Source of the DNA: an uncultured Alphaproteobacteria bacterium
GTDB lineage: Bacteria; Pseudomonadota; Alphaproteobacteria; VGEJ01
Direction of reading: 5' to 3'
NCBI GenBank assembly: GCA_913041535.1
Contig: CAJWJK010000004.1
Span: 62,001 to 126,000, forward strand
Length of the DNA: 64,000 nt
The position numbers were made by a program, and so were the translations under genes. This document shows positions 35,761-46,065 of the stretch, one piece after another. Below the pieces are notes generated by a model. It was not told the origin of the DNA and did not search any database. It saw nothing but the letters and a program-made list of their open reading frames with translations. Numbering within the stretch: position 1 is the stretch's first letter; each line of letters begins with the position of its first letter.

Positions 35761-36258
35761 CTAAGGAGAATTGTTTGGCTCTTCGGGCAATGCGGCATTT
35801 CTCCTCATTCGCCAATTTTTCAGTGCCTCAAGCACCTTGCTATCATCTAGAGCAAGAACCGCTACAGCTAGGAGTGCCGCATTTGTCGCGCCTGCCCCAC
35901 CAATCGCCAAAGTGCCAACTGGGACGCCCCGCGGCATTTGCACGATCGATAGTAAACTGTCCATCCCGCCAAGTGCCTTAGTCTGTATTGGGACCCCAAA
36001 AACTGGAAGGGTCGTAAGAGCTGCCACCATGCCCGGCAAAGCTGCAGCTCCCCCCGCACCAGCAATTAAGACACGCAGACTGTTATCTCTTGCTGAGCCA
36101 ACATATTCTGCAAGGCGATCAGGACGCCGATGTGCCGAAATGATACGACTCTCATGAGGCACCTCTAGCTCACACAGTATTTCGCTTGCCTCCCGCATTG
36201 TAGTCCAATCACTTTGACTACCCATTATGATTCCAACACTAGGCTTAGTATCTGTCAT
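35761..36258 (-). CDS. purE: N5-carboxyaminoimidazole ribonucleotide mutase
   Basis: 165-residue class I PurE, converting N5-CAIR to CAIR in purine synthesis. Motifs: [10 protein letters not shown] (9-18), SAHRRPDRL (near 40-48), the Gly/Ala-rich [15 protein letters not shown] and the loop [20 protein letters not shown]. Start ATG 36258. The usual partner purK is not downstream (the gene ends beside the convergent COQ9-family gene) and is not elsewhere in the window. Confidence 0.94.
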   Translation of the reverse strand: MTDTKPSVGIIMGSQSDWTTMREASEILCELEVPHESRIISAHRRPDRLAEYVGSARDNSLRVLIAGAGGAAALPGMVAALTTLPVFGVPIQTKALGGMDSLLSIVQMPRGVPVGTLAIGGAGATNAALLAVAVLALDDSKVLEALKNWRMRRNAALPEEPNNSP

Positions 36259-36751
36259 TTGTTCCCTCTTAGATCCAGCAACTACTATTCAATATGCCCG
36301 AAACAGATATTTCCTTTTTATTTTCACGTTTTTTGTCTCTTATCCACGCTGTGAGCAAGCGCTATCCCATCACTATTAATGGGACTCCGCTGGCAAACAC
36401 TACATCACCATATTTTTACCATAGAAAATAGTACTAACTTTTTAATGGATCGACAGGCTAATAAACCTGGATGACTTAAGCCAGTTTCGTAACCTCTTTA
36501 GTTTCTCGTGTATAACTCAAACTTGCGTTCTGTACACTGTCACAAGTGAGCGCTAGCCGTAGTTAAGCGCTCCAGTTATTGTAGCAAAGCGATACAGTAT
36601 AGTTGCGTGTGGTATCCTGTTGGTTGAACACAAACATTTTTGCACAAGAGACACCATGTCATCCACCTCACTAGGCCATGGTTAATGCACTTTTGAAAGA
36701 AATAGAATCTGAGCTGTCAAAACCAACTCTACACAAAAGAAATTTATTGCT
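36259..36751. other. Long divergent intergenic region between purE and uvrB
   Basis: Nearly 500 bases with no convincing gene, tRNA or repeat. It must hold promoters for purE and uvrB. The only regulatory-looking piece is GTTC-N7-TGTC at 36527-36541, a partial match to the alphaproteobacterial LexA box (GTTC-N7-GTTC). The spot CTGT-N8-ACAA overlaps it. Confidence 0.4.
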
Positions 36752-38914
36752 ATGCGAGCTGAAAGCACGCTTTTACCTGATCCGGCTAAACCACAGAATG
36801 TGACTAAAAATAACGTGCCCTTCACTCTGGTATCTTCCTATCAACCGAAAGGAGACCAGCCAATTGCAATTGACCAATTGTCAGAAGGCTTAAATCGTGG
36901 AGATCGAGACCAAGTGCTGCTTGGCGTTACTGGATCAGGTAAGACATTCACGATGGCACAAGTTATCGTAAACTTACAACGTCCTACACTTATACTCGCG
37001 CCAAACAAAACACTTGCCGCTCAACTATACGGTGAGATGAGGACATACTTTCCAGAAAACTCAGTTGAGTATTTTGTTTCGTATTACGACTACTACCAAC
37101 CCGAAGCGTATGTACCCCGAACAGATACATATATAGAAAAAGACGCATCAATTAACGAACAGATTGATCGGATGAGACACTCTGCTACCCGAGCCGTTCT
37201 GGAACGCGATGATGTAATTATTGTAGCCTCGGTCTCATGTATTTACGGCATAGGTGCCGCTGAAACATATCAAGGTATGGCTATTCCACTTCGATGCGAA
37301 GACAAGTTTGATCGCCAAGACCTCCTACGAAGGCTTGTCGAGATTCACTATAGGCGTAATGATACGGCGTTCCAGCGTGGTACGATTAGAGTAAGGGGCG
37401 ACTCGGTAGAGGTCTTTCCATCCCATCTCGAGGACCGAGCCTGGCGCATATCCCTGTTTGGGGATGAAATCGATTCAATAACCGAGTTTGACCCACTGAC
37501 CGGTGAGGTAACTGGCCTTCTGGACGCAATAAAAATTTATGCTAATAGTCACTATGTAACTCCAAGGCCCACGTTACAACAGGCAATAAAAGGAATTAAA
37601 AAGGAGCTATCGGCTCGTGTACAAGAACTCACTCTACAGAACAAACTTTTGGAAGCTCAACGTCTGGAACAGAGAACTACCTTTGACATTGAAATGATCG
37701 AAGCCACTGGATCATGTGCAGGAATTGAGAACTATTCACGCTATTTAACTGGGCGCCAGCCGGGAGAGCCACCGCCAACCCTATTTGAGTACCTGCCCCA
37801 TAATGCTCTTGTCTTTGTTGATGAAAGCCATGTCACCGTACCACAGCTACGAGCAATGTACCGTGGGGATTTTAACCGCAAATCCACCCTAGCAACATTT
37901 GGGTTTAGACTACCGTCATGCGTGGACAACCGACCTCTTCAGTTTGAGGAGTGGAACACTATGCGCCCACAGACGCTTTTTGTATCAGCCACACCTGGAT
38001 CATGGGAATTAGAACAAACCGAAGGCTCAGTCATTGAGCAACTTATACGACCCACCGGACTGATCGACCCCGTCTGCACCATCCGTCCTGTAGAAAAACA
38101 AGTTGACGACCTGATTATGGAATGTAAGCAAGTTGCCGACCATGGCAAACGAGTGCTAGTTACAACCCTGACCAAACGCATGGCAGAAGATTTGACTGAA
38201 TACCTAAATGATGCGGGAGTTCGTGTCCGTTATCTGCATTCAGACATTGATACGATCGAACGAATAGAATTAATTCGTGATCTTCGCCTCGGTGTATTCG
38301 ATGTTTTAGTGGGCATTAATCTTCTACGCGAGGGTCTCGATATTCCCGAGTGTGCCTTAGTCGCGGTCCTTGACGCAGACAAAGAGGGATTCCTCCGCTC
38401 CCGGACTGCCCTCATTCAAACTATTGGTAGAGCTGCCCGTAATGTCGACGGTCGCGTGATACTGTACGCTGACAAACCAACGAAAAGTCTAAGTGAAGCA
38501 ATAAATGAAACTAACCGTCGCCGTGAGATCCAAAAAACCTTTAATGCAGATAATGGCATTACGCCCCAATCAATAAAAAAATCGATAAGTGATATCCTAG
38601 AAGGCATCTGCGAACGCGACTATGCAACAGTAGCGATCGATGACCTTGAGAAGTCAGAAATTGCCAGCAATAACATAGGCTCTTATATCAACGGTCTTGA
38701 AAACAAAATGCTCGAGCATGCAGCTAATTTAGAATTCGAAGAGGCCGCTAGACTGCGTGACGAGCTGGCCCAACTCCGCAGTAAAGACCTTGGTATCGAT
38801 TTTGATAATAGGGAATCAAATAAGAATAAACCTTTCTCCCAAGCTCGATCTTCTGCAGGCCTACCAGGAACGAGACATCGTCGAGGAAAAAAATCTAAGC
38901 CTGTTCGTAGGTAG
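36752..38914 (+). CDS. uvrB: Excinuclease ABC subunit B
   Basis: Damage-verification helicase of nucleotide excision repair, 720 residues. Walker A is [10 protein letters not shown] (near 59-68). The beta-hairpin region carries [16 protein letters not shown]. Helicase motifs include FVDESHVT (DExH-like box), VSATPG and [12 protein letters not shown]-terminal UVR motif near 655-690 ([22 protein letters not shown]) binds UvrC. Start ATG 36752 has only a weak ribosome-binding site. uvrC lies further on but is not in the same operon. Confidence 0.96.
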   Translation: MRAESTLLPDPAKPQNVTKNNVPFTLVSSYQPKGDQPIAIDQLSEGLNRGDRDQVLLGVTGSGKTFTMAQVIVNLQRPTLILAPNKTLAAQLYGEMRTYFPENSVEYFVSYYDYYQPEAYVPRTDTYIEKDASINEQIDRMRHSATRAVLERDDVIIVASVSCIYGIGAAETYQGMAIPLRCEDKFDRQDLLRRLVEIHYRRNDTAFQRGTIRVRGDSVEVFPSHLEDRAWRISLFGDEIDSITEFDPLTGEVTGLLDAIKIYANSHYVTPRPTLQQAIKGIKKELSARVQELTLQNKLLEAQRLEQRTTFDIEMIEATGSCAGIENYSRYLTGRQPGEPPPTLFEYLPHNALVFVDESHVTVPQLRAMYRGDFNRKSTLATFGFRLPSCVDNRPLQFEEWNTMRPQTLFVSATPGSWELEQTEGSVIEQLIRPTGLIDPVCTIRPVEKQVDDLIMECKQVADHGKRVLVTTLTKRMAEDLTEYLNDAGVRVRYLHSDIDTIERIELIRDLRLGVFDVLVGINLLREGLDIPECALVAVLDADKEGFLRSRTALIQTIGRAARNVDGRVILYADKPTKSLSEAINETNRRREIQKTFNADNGITPQSIKKSISDILEGICERDYATVAIDDLEKSEIASNNIGSYINGLENKMLEHAANLEFEEAARLRDELAQLRSKDLGIDFDNRESNKNKPFSQARSSAGLPGTRHRRGKKSKPVRR

Positions 38915-39276
38915 GTTTGGATACCTTTGAAAAAAACTATTCTGTTATTAGATACTTGTGCGGTATATGGCGGTAAACGAATCCAACTCTCTGTTGTTTT
39001 TTTAACTCTAACTCTTATAAATATTTTGGCTGTTGAGGACACCCTATTAAATGACATTGCGGATTTTGTTAGTGCATTTTCCCCTAATTGGCAGGAAAGC
39101 GGCTGATTTTAAGACCAAAGCATGCTCATAGAGAACTTCCTGCAAACAGAAACATTGCAAGAAATTAACAGCATCTGACGGTAATCTATGAATCTTCCAA
39201 GCTTGCCTCTTAAAGCGTTACCCCTCATTGTTCCTAAGCGTCTGTATTTCACTATAACGCCTATCGGATACTCCCT
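38915..39276. other. Intergenic region after uvrB
   Basis: About 360 bases between uvrB and the antiporter gene. A short imperfect stem (AGGT...ACCT) followed by an A-run lies just after uvrB, but no good terminator is seen. An open frame of roughly 50 codons with a hydrophobic middle has no proper start codon or ribosome-binding site, so I do not call it a gene. Confidence 0.35.
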
Positions 39277-40239
39277 ATGATGTATATCCATTTCATCGGT
39301 GGGCTTATTGTTTTGCTAGTCGGCGGCGAACTTCTTGTTCGTGGGGCTGTGGCTTTGGCTCAACGGTTAGCTGTCAACCCACTACTTATCGGACTGACCG
39401 TAGTAGCGGTAGGCACTTCGGCTCCAGAGCTTGTCGTCAGCATCGATGCTTCCCTCAGGAATGCCACCGCACTCGCCATTGGAAACATCATGGGAAGCAA
39501 CGTAGCCAACATTGTTCTGGTTCTCGGTCTTCCGGCCTTGCTGCGCCCGATTTCCTGTAACACACGGTCTGTCGGCCTCGACAATACTGTAATGATTATC
39601 TCGACACTTATATTCATACTTTTTTGTCTGGGGAATGAGATAGGACACTGGCAAGGCATAGTTCTTGTCTCATCTCTAGTGGCGTACATCTTTTGGCGTT
39701 ACTGGAGCAATCGCGGTGATATTGAACAAAACAAGCATTACTCTAATGAAGTGACTGGCATTGTTCAAAACCAATGGTCTTTTTGGCGTTCCACAATCTT
39801 CGTGCTAGCTGGGCTAGTCGGACTTACGGTCGGTGCTGAATTGTTGATTGGTGGCGCTGTTGATATTGCCCGTGTAATGGGTATATCTGAAGCTATCATC
39901 GGCTTAACCTTAGTGGCCATTGGCACATCTCTTCCAGAGCTCGTAGCAGTCACTGTCTCTGTGTTGCGTGGCCATAGTGACCTTGCAATAGGCAACGTCA
40001 TTGGAAGCAATATGTTTAACATTATGGGAGTCATTGGCACCACCGCGATAATAGTACCGTTGCCAGTGCCGCCCGAGCTGCTCCAAGTTGACTTGTGGAT
40101 AATGCTAGTGACAACTCTACTTCTAACACCGATTCTTATACGACGGATGCCGATTAACGCACCGATTGGAGTTGGCTTTTTATTAATCTACGCTGGTTTT
40201 ATAATGGCGCAATTCTACGTTGGGCATAGTGCTGGCTGA
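39277..40239 (+). CDS. Calcium/sodium antiporter, CaCA family (YrbG-like)
   Basis: 320-residue membrane transporter with two internally homologous halves, each with the alpha-repeat signature: GLTVVAVGTSAPELVVSI...NIMGSNVANI in the first and GLTLVAIGTSLPELVAVT...NVIGSNMFNI in the second. The acidic residue in each GTS-PEL motif binds cation. Size and layout match YrbG-type exchangers. Its last 16 codons lie close to or overlap possible starts of the next gene, suggesting coupling. Confidence 0.9.
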   Translation: MMYIHFIGGLIVLLVGGELLVRGAVALAQRLAVNPLLIGLTVVAVGTSAPELVVSIDASLRNATALAIGNIMGSNVANIVLVLGLPALLRPISCNTRSVGLDNTVMIISTLIFILFCLGNEIGHWQGIVLVSSLVAYIFWRYWSNRGDIEQNKHYSNEVTGIVQNQWSFWRSTIFVLAGLVGLTVGAELLIGGAVDIARVMGISEAIIGLTLVAIGTSLPELVAVTVSVLRGHSDLAIGNVIGSNMFNIMGVIGTTAIIVPLPVPPELLQVDLWIMLVTTLLLTPILIRRMPINAPIGVGFLLIYAGFIMAQFYVGHSAG

Positions 40240-40243
40240 CCTT

Positions 40244-40975
40244 ATGCACCCTACTTTTAGAACAGTATTGATCACGGGTGCTGCCCACCGAATTGGGCGT
40301 GCAATTGCAATTGACCTCGGAAAACAAGGTTGGACGGTGGCTGTTCACTACAACCGTTCACATGAAAAAGCACAGAGTGTAGCTGCTGAAATTTTAGCTA
40401 ATGGAAACCGTGCAGAAGTCGTACACGCCGACCTCTCCGTAGCATCTCAGTGCCAAAATTTGATCGAAAAAGCCACATCTTCTCTTGGTCCTTTAACATG
40501 CCTAATCAACAATGCAGCCGTTTTTGAGCGAGATACCGTGGACACACTGAGCGATGAATCCTGGAACCGACATGCTAACATCAACTTGCGTGCCCCACTA
40601 TTATTAACGCAAGCGTTTGCAGCGCAAATGCCCGAAAACGTACATGGCAATGTTATAAACCTTTTGGACCAACTAGTATGGCGTCTAATACCGACGTATG
40701 TATCCTATACGGCAAGCAAATCAGCATTGTGGACACTTACCCAGACCCTTGCGATGGCGCTTGCACCAAAGATCCGTGTTAATGGAATTGGTCCAGGGCC
40801 AACGCTCCCGAATGCCCAACAAACCCCAGAAGCCTTCAACGCCCAGTGTGATTCCACCCCATTGGGAATTGGCACCACACCAGATGAAATTGCAAGAGCA
40901 GTTCGCTTTATCCTGTCGACACCAGGCATGACTGGACAAATGATCGCTCTGGATGGTGGCCAACACCTAGTATAA
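40244..40975 (+). CDS. Pteridine-reductase-like SDR
   Basis: 243-residue SDR. I start at ATG 40244 (MHPTFRTVLITGAAHRIGR). The cofactor motif TGAAHRIG, with Arg where classical SDRs have Gly, is a hallmark of pteridine reductases (PTR1/FolM type). The active site shows YTASKSALW. It lies 18 bases before folB, which supports a role in reducing dihydropterin or folate species. It is nested in the conserved order SDR-folB-uvrC. Confidence 0.85.
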   Translation: MHPTFRTVLITGAAHRIGRAIAIDLGKQGWTVAVHYNRSHEKAQSVAAEILANGNRAEVVHADLSVASQCQNLIEKATSSLGPLTCLINNAAVFERDTVDTLSDESWNRHANINLRAPLLLTQAFAAQMPENVHGNVINLLDQLVWRLIPTYVSYTASKSALWTLTQTLAMALAPKIRVNGIGPGPTLPNAQQTPEAFNAQCDSTPLGIGTTPDEIARAVRFILSTPGMTGQMIALDGGQHLV

Positions 40976-40993
40976 CGAAGAGTGAGGATTAAA

Positions 40994-41413
40994 ATGCCCA
41001 TGCATAATGCTGGACCGACCACCAGTGGCTCACTTCGAATTGCCGATGCTTCACGCTCCGTTCGTCACGTCTTCGTTCGCGATCTAGTTATCGGCGCTAA
41101 CATAGGTATCTACAACCACGAGCGAAAGACAGCACAACCGGTACGTATCAATATTGACCTTACCGTAGAAGATACCAATATTGATGAGCAAGTTAAGAAT
41201 GTCGTGGACTATAGCCAGATAATTGAGGGTGTGCGAAAGATCATTAGAGAAGGACACATTAACCTTGTCGAAACGTTAGCTGAGCGAATCGCCCATGAAT
41301 GCCTAGATGACTCACGCGTGTTAGCAGCTTTAGTACGTGTTGAAAAACTCAACGTTTTTCCGGAGGCAGGAGGAGTGGGTGTTGAAATAGAAAGATTAAG
41401 AAATGATAGGTGA
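40994..41413 (+). CDS. folB: Dihydroneopterin aldolase-family protein
   Basis: 139-residue FolB-fold protein. Start ATG 40994 follows GTGAGGA; the track's upstream start adds four residues. The fold signature FVRDLVIGANIGIYNHERKTAQPVRINIDL and the later NLVETLAERIAHECL are typical of dihydroneopterin aldolase/epimerase, which makes 6-hydroxymethyl-dihydropterin for folate. The adjacent pteridine-reductase-like SDR agrees with this. Confidence 0.88.
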   Translation: MPMHNAGPTTSGSLRIADASRSVRHVFVRDLVIGANIGIYNHERKTAQPVRINIDLTVEDTNIDEQVKNVVDYSQIIEGVRKIIREGHINLVETLAERIAHECLDDSRVLAALVRVEKLNVFPEAGGVGVEIERLRNDR

Positions 41414-41430
41414 ATACAGACAGTTCCAAG

Positions 41431-41450
41431 CAAATCCTAAAGGGGATTTG
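41431..41450 (+). terminator. Small hairpin downstream of folB
   Basis: CAAATCC / GGATTTG, a 7-bp perfect stem with a 6-base loop, lies 17 bases after the folB stop. There is no T tract, so it is only a possible terminator or 3'-end structure. Confidence 0.35.
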
Positions 41451-41754
41451 TACACAGGTTCATTAGGCGTCACTCGTCAAATCTGTTACATCAGCTAGTT
41501 AACATTCTTTTCAATGAAACGATTAACGAGCGTAATGTTTCATAATATAATCAGTAAGTTACAGTTATTGCACAAAAACTATGCAAACTCTTGCAACTGC
41601 TGGTTTTGCTGGCCTCAGAGCCTCCACCATTGCTTTGTCCACGGACATGTCCACAGCCACCGTGGATAAGGCATTCCCAGTGTGTCCTTTGGCAAGGTAT
41701 ACCAGTAAGAGAAGCTAAGCCCATGTCCCCACAGGTGGCAGGTCGGGAGCAAAA
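41451..41754. other. AT-rich intergenic region with DnaA-box-like cluster before uvrC
   Basis: An AT-rich half (41500-41580, with TTTCATAATATAATC) is followed by three 9-mers resembling the DnaA box TTATCCACA within 35 bases: TTGTCCACG (41635-41643), ATGTCCACA (41647-41655) and, on the other strand, TTATCCACG (41661-41669). The first and last also form a 7-bp inverted repeat (TCCACGG / CCGTGGA). The uvrC promoter should lie here too. Confidence 0.4.
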
Positions 41755-43620
41755 ATGGTAACAAAAACAACCCAAAACACAGTGTCAAAGGGGTCTGCTT
41801 TTTTACAGGGTGAGCTTGCGACTATCCCAACCCGTCCCGGCGTTTACCGAATGCTCGACAGTAAGAATAATATTCTTTACATCGGTAAAGCAGTTGACCT
41901 AAGAAAAAGAATCTCCAATTACGCTAAACGCGCACAGCACCCAGTAAGAATTATTCAAATGATCTCCAAGACAGCCGGCCTTGAGATCACAACAACGCAC
42001 ACTGAAGCAGAAGCTTTGCTTCTTGAGGCTAATCTCATCAAACGATTTAGACCCCGATTTAACGTGGTGCTGCGCGATGACAAGTCCTACCCCCACATCC
42101 TTCTAACCGGTCACCATCGATGGTCACGGATTCTCAAGCATCGCGGCGCTCGTAACGTTAAAGGCGAGTACTTTGGACCTTTTGCGTCAGCTACAGCAGT
42201 GAATGACACAATCAATGCCTTACAACGAATATTTCCGTTAAGATCATGCACTGACACCGTATTGTCGAATAGAAGCCGTCCTTGCCTACAATATCAGATT
42301 AAGCGGTGCACGGCTCCCTGCGTTGGACGCATAAATGAAGCGGATTATCAGGCCATTGTAGAAGAAGCGCGAGAATTCCTTACTGGTCGCAGCCGTACCC
42401 TTCAGAAACGTCTGTCACAACGAATGATTAAAGCAAGTGATTCACGCGACTATGAGACGGCCACAGTATACCGCGATCGTATCCGCGCTCTAACACAGAT
42501 ACAGAGTCAACAGGGGATCAATGTTCCTAAAATGGACGATGCCGACGTAGTTGTAGCACACCAGGAAGCGGGACAGACGTGTGTTCAAGTAGTTTTTTTT
42601 CGAAAAGGCTGTAATTACGGAAATCGTGCATTTTTCCCTTCCCATAACTATGACACTCCACTAGATGAGGTTATGGAAGCCTTCTTGGGACAGTTTTACA
42701 CGGACAAAGAGCCCCCAAAACTGGTACTAACTAGTCATATGGTGGAGCGTCCCGAAATTCTAGAGCAAGCGTTGGCTGTTAGAGCACAACGACGCGTACG
42801 GCTTTTGTGGCCCCGCAAGGGGCATAAACGGCTACTTATTGAACAAGCACTCAATAATGCGCGTGAAGCCTTAGGCCGACGATTAGCGCAAAAGATTTCG
42901 CAGAGACATTTACTGAAAGAACTAGCCCAAGTATTTGGGCTAGCAGACCCACCGAATAGAATTGAAGTTTACGATAATAGCCATATTCAAGGCCAAGATG
43001 CTGTAGGGTGCATGATAGTTTCTGGACCAGAGGGTTTGGTTAAGAGTTCGTACCGACGCTTTTCTATCAAAAGCGTAATAGCTGCCGGAGACGATTGCGG
43101 CATGATACGTGAAGTCTTATCTCGGCGGTTTAAGCGTCTCTTAAATGGCGGTGAAATAAGCTCCGAAGACTGGCCAGACCTCCTGCTGATTGATGGGGGA
43201 AAAGCACAACTAAACGCTGCTCGTGAGGTTTTGGCCGACTTAGAAGTTACCGGCATATCTTTAATTGCAATAGCGAAGGGTAAAAACCGAAATACAGATC
43301 AGGAAACTTTTCACACTACTGATCGTAATCCTTTGAAACTGGAATCAAATCAGCCGTTGTTGTATTTTCTGCAGCGCCTGAGAGATGAAGCACATCGCTT
43401 TGCTATAACTACTCATCGCCGAAAAAGATCTCGTAATATTGTTCTTTCAGTCCTGGATGCTGTTCCCGGAGTGGGTACTAAGCGTAAAATGGCACTGTTG
43501 CATCATTTTGGATCTGCTACCGCAGTAACGCGAGCTGGACTAGGCGACCTTGAGAGAGTTAAAGGCATCAATAAGAATGTTGCTAACACCATATACCAAT
43601 ATTTTCATACTAACGACTAA
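41755..43620 (+). CDS. uvrC: Excinuclease ABC subunit C
   Basis: Dual-incision nuclease of excision repair, 621 residues. An N-terminal GIY-YIG domain (GVYRMLDSKNNILYIGKAVDLRKR, near 28-52) makes the 3' cut. A UVR motif near 210-240 binds UvrB. The RNase-H-like domain (IEVYDNSHIQG, LLLIDGGKAQL) makes the 5' cut, and tandem HhH motifs end the protein (LDAVPGVGTKRKMALL). Start ATG 41755 follows CGGGAGC. It heads the run uvrC-pgsA-mobB-moeA-moaD-moaE. Confidence 0.96.
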   Translation: MVTKTTQNTVSKGSAFLQGELATIPTRPGVYRMLDSKNNILYIGKAVDLRKRISNYAKRAQHPVRIIQMISKTAGLEITTTHTEAEALLLEANLIKRFRPRFNVVLRDDKSYPHILLTGHHRWSRILKHRGARNVKGEYFGPFASATAVNDTINALQRIFPLRSCTDTVLSNRSRPCLQYQIKRCTAPCVGRINEADYQAIVEEAREFLTGRSRTLQKRLSQRMIKASDSRDYETATVYRDRIRALTQIQSQQGINVPKMDDADVVVAHQEAGQTCVQVVFFRKGCNYGNRAFFPSHNYDTPLDEVMEAFLGQFYTDKEPPKLVLTSHMVERPEILEQALAVRAQRRVRLLWPRKGHKRLLIEQALNNAREALGRRLAQKISQRHLLKELAQVFGLADPPNRIEVYDNSHIQGQDAVGCMIVSGPEGLVKSSYRRFSIKSVIAAGDDCGMIREVLSRRFKRLLNGGEISSEDWPDLLLIDGGKAQLNAAREVLADLEVTGISLIAIAKGKNRNTDQETFHTTDRNPLKLESNQPLLYFLQRLRDEAHRFAITTHRRKRSRNIVLSVLDAVPGVGTKRKMALLHHFGSATAVTRAGLGDLERVKGINKNVANTIYQYFHTND

Positions 43621-43668
43621 ATCCACTCTACATGATACAGTACCTTCAGAGATAACCATCTACATCGT

Positions 43669-44304
43669 ATGATAAACACGCTTCCTAATCTTCTTACACT
43701 CGCACGAATCGGCGTGATTCCGCTGATTGTCTGTGCTTTTTATCTACCCGGACACGCTGCGAATTGGACGACTTTCAGTTTATTTGTCCTTGCTGCTATG
43801 ACGGATTTTCTAGACGGCTATTTTGCCCGCTCTCGTGACCAAAAAACAGCATTTGGTCGAATTTTTGACCCTTTAGCTGACAAACTTTTGGTGGTTTCCT
43901 GCCTTGTAATGATTATTGCGATGCGTCAAATTGACGTTATTACAGTCGTGGCTTCTTTAGCTATTTTATGCCGAGAAATGCTGGTATCAGGACTCCGAGA
44001 ACTTCTTTCTGGAATGAGTATAGCGGTACCGGTAAGTTGGTTTGCAAAGTGCAAAACCACGGTCCAGATGGTAGCTATTGCAGCACTGCTGGTTGGAGAC
44101 GCGGCTCCGTTCGACCTACCCTTACATTCGATAGGCACATGGGGTTTATGGTTCGCGGCAATATTAACAGTGTATACAGGATACCAGTATTTTCGAGGAG
44201 GAGTGCCCCATCTTGTCCAGACGGGTATAAAGAAAGATGATGAATCACCGCAACTTTCAAAACAAAGCAAGCGTCCTGGCACTGCTACTAGTATAAAGTT
44301 ATGA
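43669..44304 (+). CDS. pgsA: CDP-diacylglycerol-glycerol-3-phosphate 3-phosphatidyltransferase
   Basis: Membrane enzyme of 211 residues making phosphatidylglycerol phosphate. The CDP-alcohol phosphotransferase signature D-G-x2-A-R-x8-G-x3-D-x3-D is complete (DFLDGYFARSRDQKTAFGRIFDPLADK, near 45-71). Several hydrophobic helices follow. Its stop overlaps the mobB start (ATGA). Position after uvrC is a long-conserved arrangement. Confidence 0.95.
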   Translation: MINTLPNLLTLARIGVIPLIVCAFYLPGHAANWTTFSLFVLAAMTDFLDGYFARSRDQKTAFGRIFDPLADKLLVVSCLVMIIAMRQIDVITVVASLAILCREMLVSGLRELLSGMSIAVPVSWFAKCKTTVQMVAIAALLVGDAAPFDLPLHSIGTWGLWFAAILTVYTGYQYFRGGVPHLVQTGIKKDDESPQLSKQSKRPGTATSIKL

Positions 44305-44810
44305 AGATAATTGGATTGGTTGGGTGGAGTGGCAGCGGGAAAACTACACTGATTGTAAGCTTAATCCCCGTGCTAAGGTCCCTCGGATTGCGTGTCTCAA
44401 CTCTCAAACATGCTCATCATGATTTTGACATTGACCATCCAGGAAAGGATAGCTATGAACATCGCGCTGCCGGTGCATCAGAGGTTCTGGTATCTTCCTC
44501 GCGAAGATGGGCATTAGTGCACGAACACAATGACATGGCTGAATCTAGTCTTGATGAATTACTGACACGCCTTAGCCCAACGGATCTTGTGATAATCGAG
44601 GGATTTAAACGCCACGAGCACGATAAGATTGAAATTCATAGAAAAGGCGGGCGGGAGCTTCTGGCAAAGAATGATGACCGCATTATAGCAGTTGCAAGTG
44701 ATGAACCGCTAAATGATCTCAATATACCCAATTTAGATCTTAACGATGTTGAATCTGTTGCAGACTTTATCGTTAAACACTGCAGCCTTAAGACTCATGG
44801 CAAACAGTAA
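44301..44810 (+). CDS. mobB: Molybdopterin-guanine dinucleotide biosynthesis protein B
   Basis: 169-residue P-loop GTPase that aids attachment of GMP to molybdopterin. The P-loop is GWSGSGKTTL (8-17). The conserved KHAHHDFDIDHPGKDSYEHRAAGA (near 37-60) and LVIIEGFKRHEHDKIEI (Walker B-like, near 96-112) are diagnostic. It overlaps pgsA by 4 bases and moeA by about 14. Confidence 0.93.
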   Translation: MKIIGLVGWSGSGKTTLIVSLIPVLRSLGLRVSTLKHAHHDFDIDHPGKDSYEHRAAGASEVLVSSSRRWALVHEHNDMAESSLDELLTRLSPTDLVIIEGFKRHEHDKIEIHRKGGRELLAKNDDRIIAVASDEPLNDLNIPNLDLNDVESVADFIVKHCSLKTHGKQ

Positions 44811-46065
44811 CATGGCGCACCTCCCTAATGACTGCTTTGATACGCCCAACGAGCTTATGACAGTATCTGAGGCCTTAGAATTTCTGGATCAACGAGTTAT
44901 TTCAGTTACGGAAGCTGAGAATATAGGACTTAGAGAAGCTTGCGGTCGTATTCTCATGCGCGATCTGGTTGCCAAAACCAATTCCCCCCCACACGACAAT
45001 TCTGCGGTCGACGGATATGCGGTCCGTTATAGCGACATACCCATAGAAGGCGAAGTCAAATTGAAACTCGTCGGTCGAGCTGCTGCTGGACGCCCATTTT
45101 CAAAAACCCTGCAAGCAGGACAGACAGTTCAGATTTTTACTGGCGCACCAATTCCAACTGGTGCCGATACTGTTGCCATGCAAGAGTACTGCCATAAAGA
45201 AAATACAACTATCTGTGTCCCATCAGCGCTTACACTTGGCGATAACCTTCGCCTTGCAAGTGAAGACATAAGATCTGGTGACGTAGTCTTACGTGCAGGC
45301 CACCGAATGCGCGCCCAAGATATTGGACTTGCTGCATCAGCAGGATACACAGAACTTCCTGTCTATTCTCGATTAAAAGTAGCGCTCTTTTCGACCGGCG
45401 ACGAGGTTGCAGAGCCTGGTACAGTACTAGAGCCTGGGAGAGTGTATGACGCCAATCGATACGTCATTTCAGCGCTACTCCAAAACCTTGAATGTCAAAT
45501 CAGTGATCTTGCTATACTGCCTGACAATCGAGAGTCTGTATATGAATCACTAAAGGCATGCGCAGAGTCGCACCATCTTATAGTGACTTCCGGCGGAATC
45601 TCCGGCAGCGAAGAAGACCATGTGGCTAAAGCAGTAAACTCACTTGGTCATTTATCATTCTGGCGATTGGCCGTTAAACCTGGAAAACCAGTTGCCTTCG
45701 GACAGATTGGAACGACGCCATTTATCGGGCTGCCAGGAAACCCAGTCGCGGCAACGTTAACATTTTTACGGATAGCACGTCCGATCATCCTCAAATTGAG
45801 TGGCGCCAATAATGTTGTTCCCCACATGTTCCGTGTTAGATCTGGATTTAATTACACGAAAAAACCGAATCGCCTTGAATGGATTAGGGCCCGTTTGACC
45901 ACCGAACCTGACGGAAGTTTAGTTGCTAACATGTATGAAAGCCAAGGCTCGGGGATTCTTTCCTCTGTTGTTGAGTCCGATGGTGTGGTTGAACTACCAG
46001 AGGAGTTAACACAACTTAACGCTGGGATGATGGTTAACTTCCTTTCCTACAACGAGGTGACTTAA
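44797..46065 (+). CDS. moeA: Molybdopterin molybdenumtransferase
   Basis: Inserts molybdate into adenylylated molybdopterin. Start ATG 44797 (MANSNMAHLPN) or 44812, both inside the window after the track's earlier start, gives about 422 residues. Motifs: SPPHDNSAVDGYAVR (near 64-78), IFTGAPIPTGADTVAMQE, LFSTGDEV, TSGGISGSEEDHV and FGQIGTTPFIGLPGNPVA, covering the four MoeA domains. moaD overlaps its stop by one base. Confidence 0.94.
   Translation: MANSNMAHLPNDCFDTPNELMTVSEALEFLDQRVISVTEAENIGLREACGRILMRDLVAKTNSPPHDNSAVDGYAVRYSDIPIEGEVKLKLVGRAAAGRPFSKTLQAGQTVQIFTGAPIPTGADTVAMQEYCHKENTTICVPSALTLGDNLRLASEDIRSGDVVLRAGHRMRAQDIGLAASAGYTELPVYSRLKVALFSTGDEVAEPGTVLEPGRVYDANRYVISALLQNLECQISDLAILPDNRESVYESLKACAESHHLIVTSGGISGSEEDHVAKAVNSLGHLSFWRLAVKPGKPVAFGQIGTTPFIGLPGNPVAATLTFLRIARPIILKLSGANNVVPHMFRVRSGFNYTKKPNRLEWIRARLTTEPDGSLVANMYESQGSGILSSVVESDGVVELPEELTQLNAGMMVNFLSYNEVT

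Noticed and set aside
38930-39108. Open frame after uvrB with a hydrophobic segment (SVVFLTLTLINILAVED)
   Set aside because: No ATG/GTG with a ribosome-binding site, short, no family resemblance.
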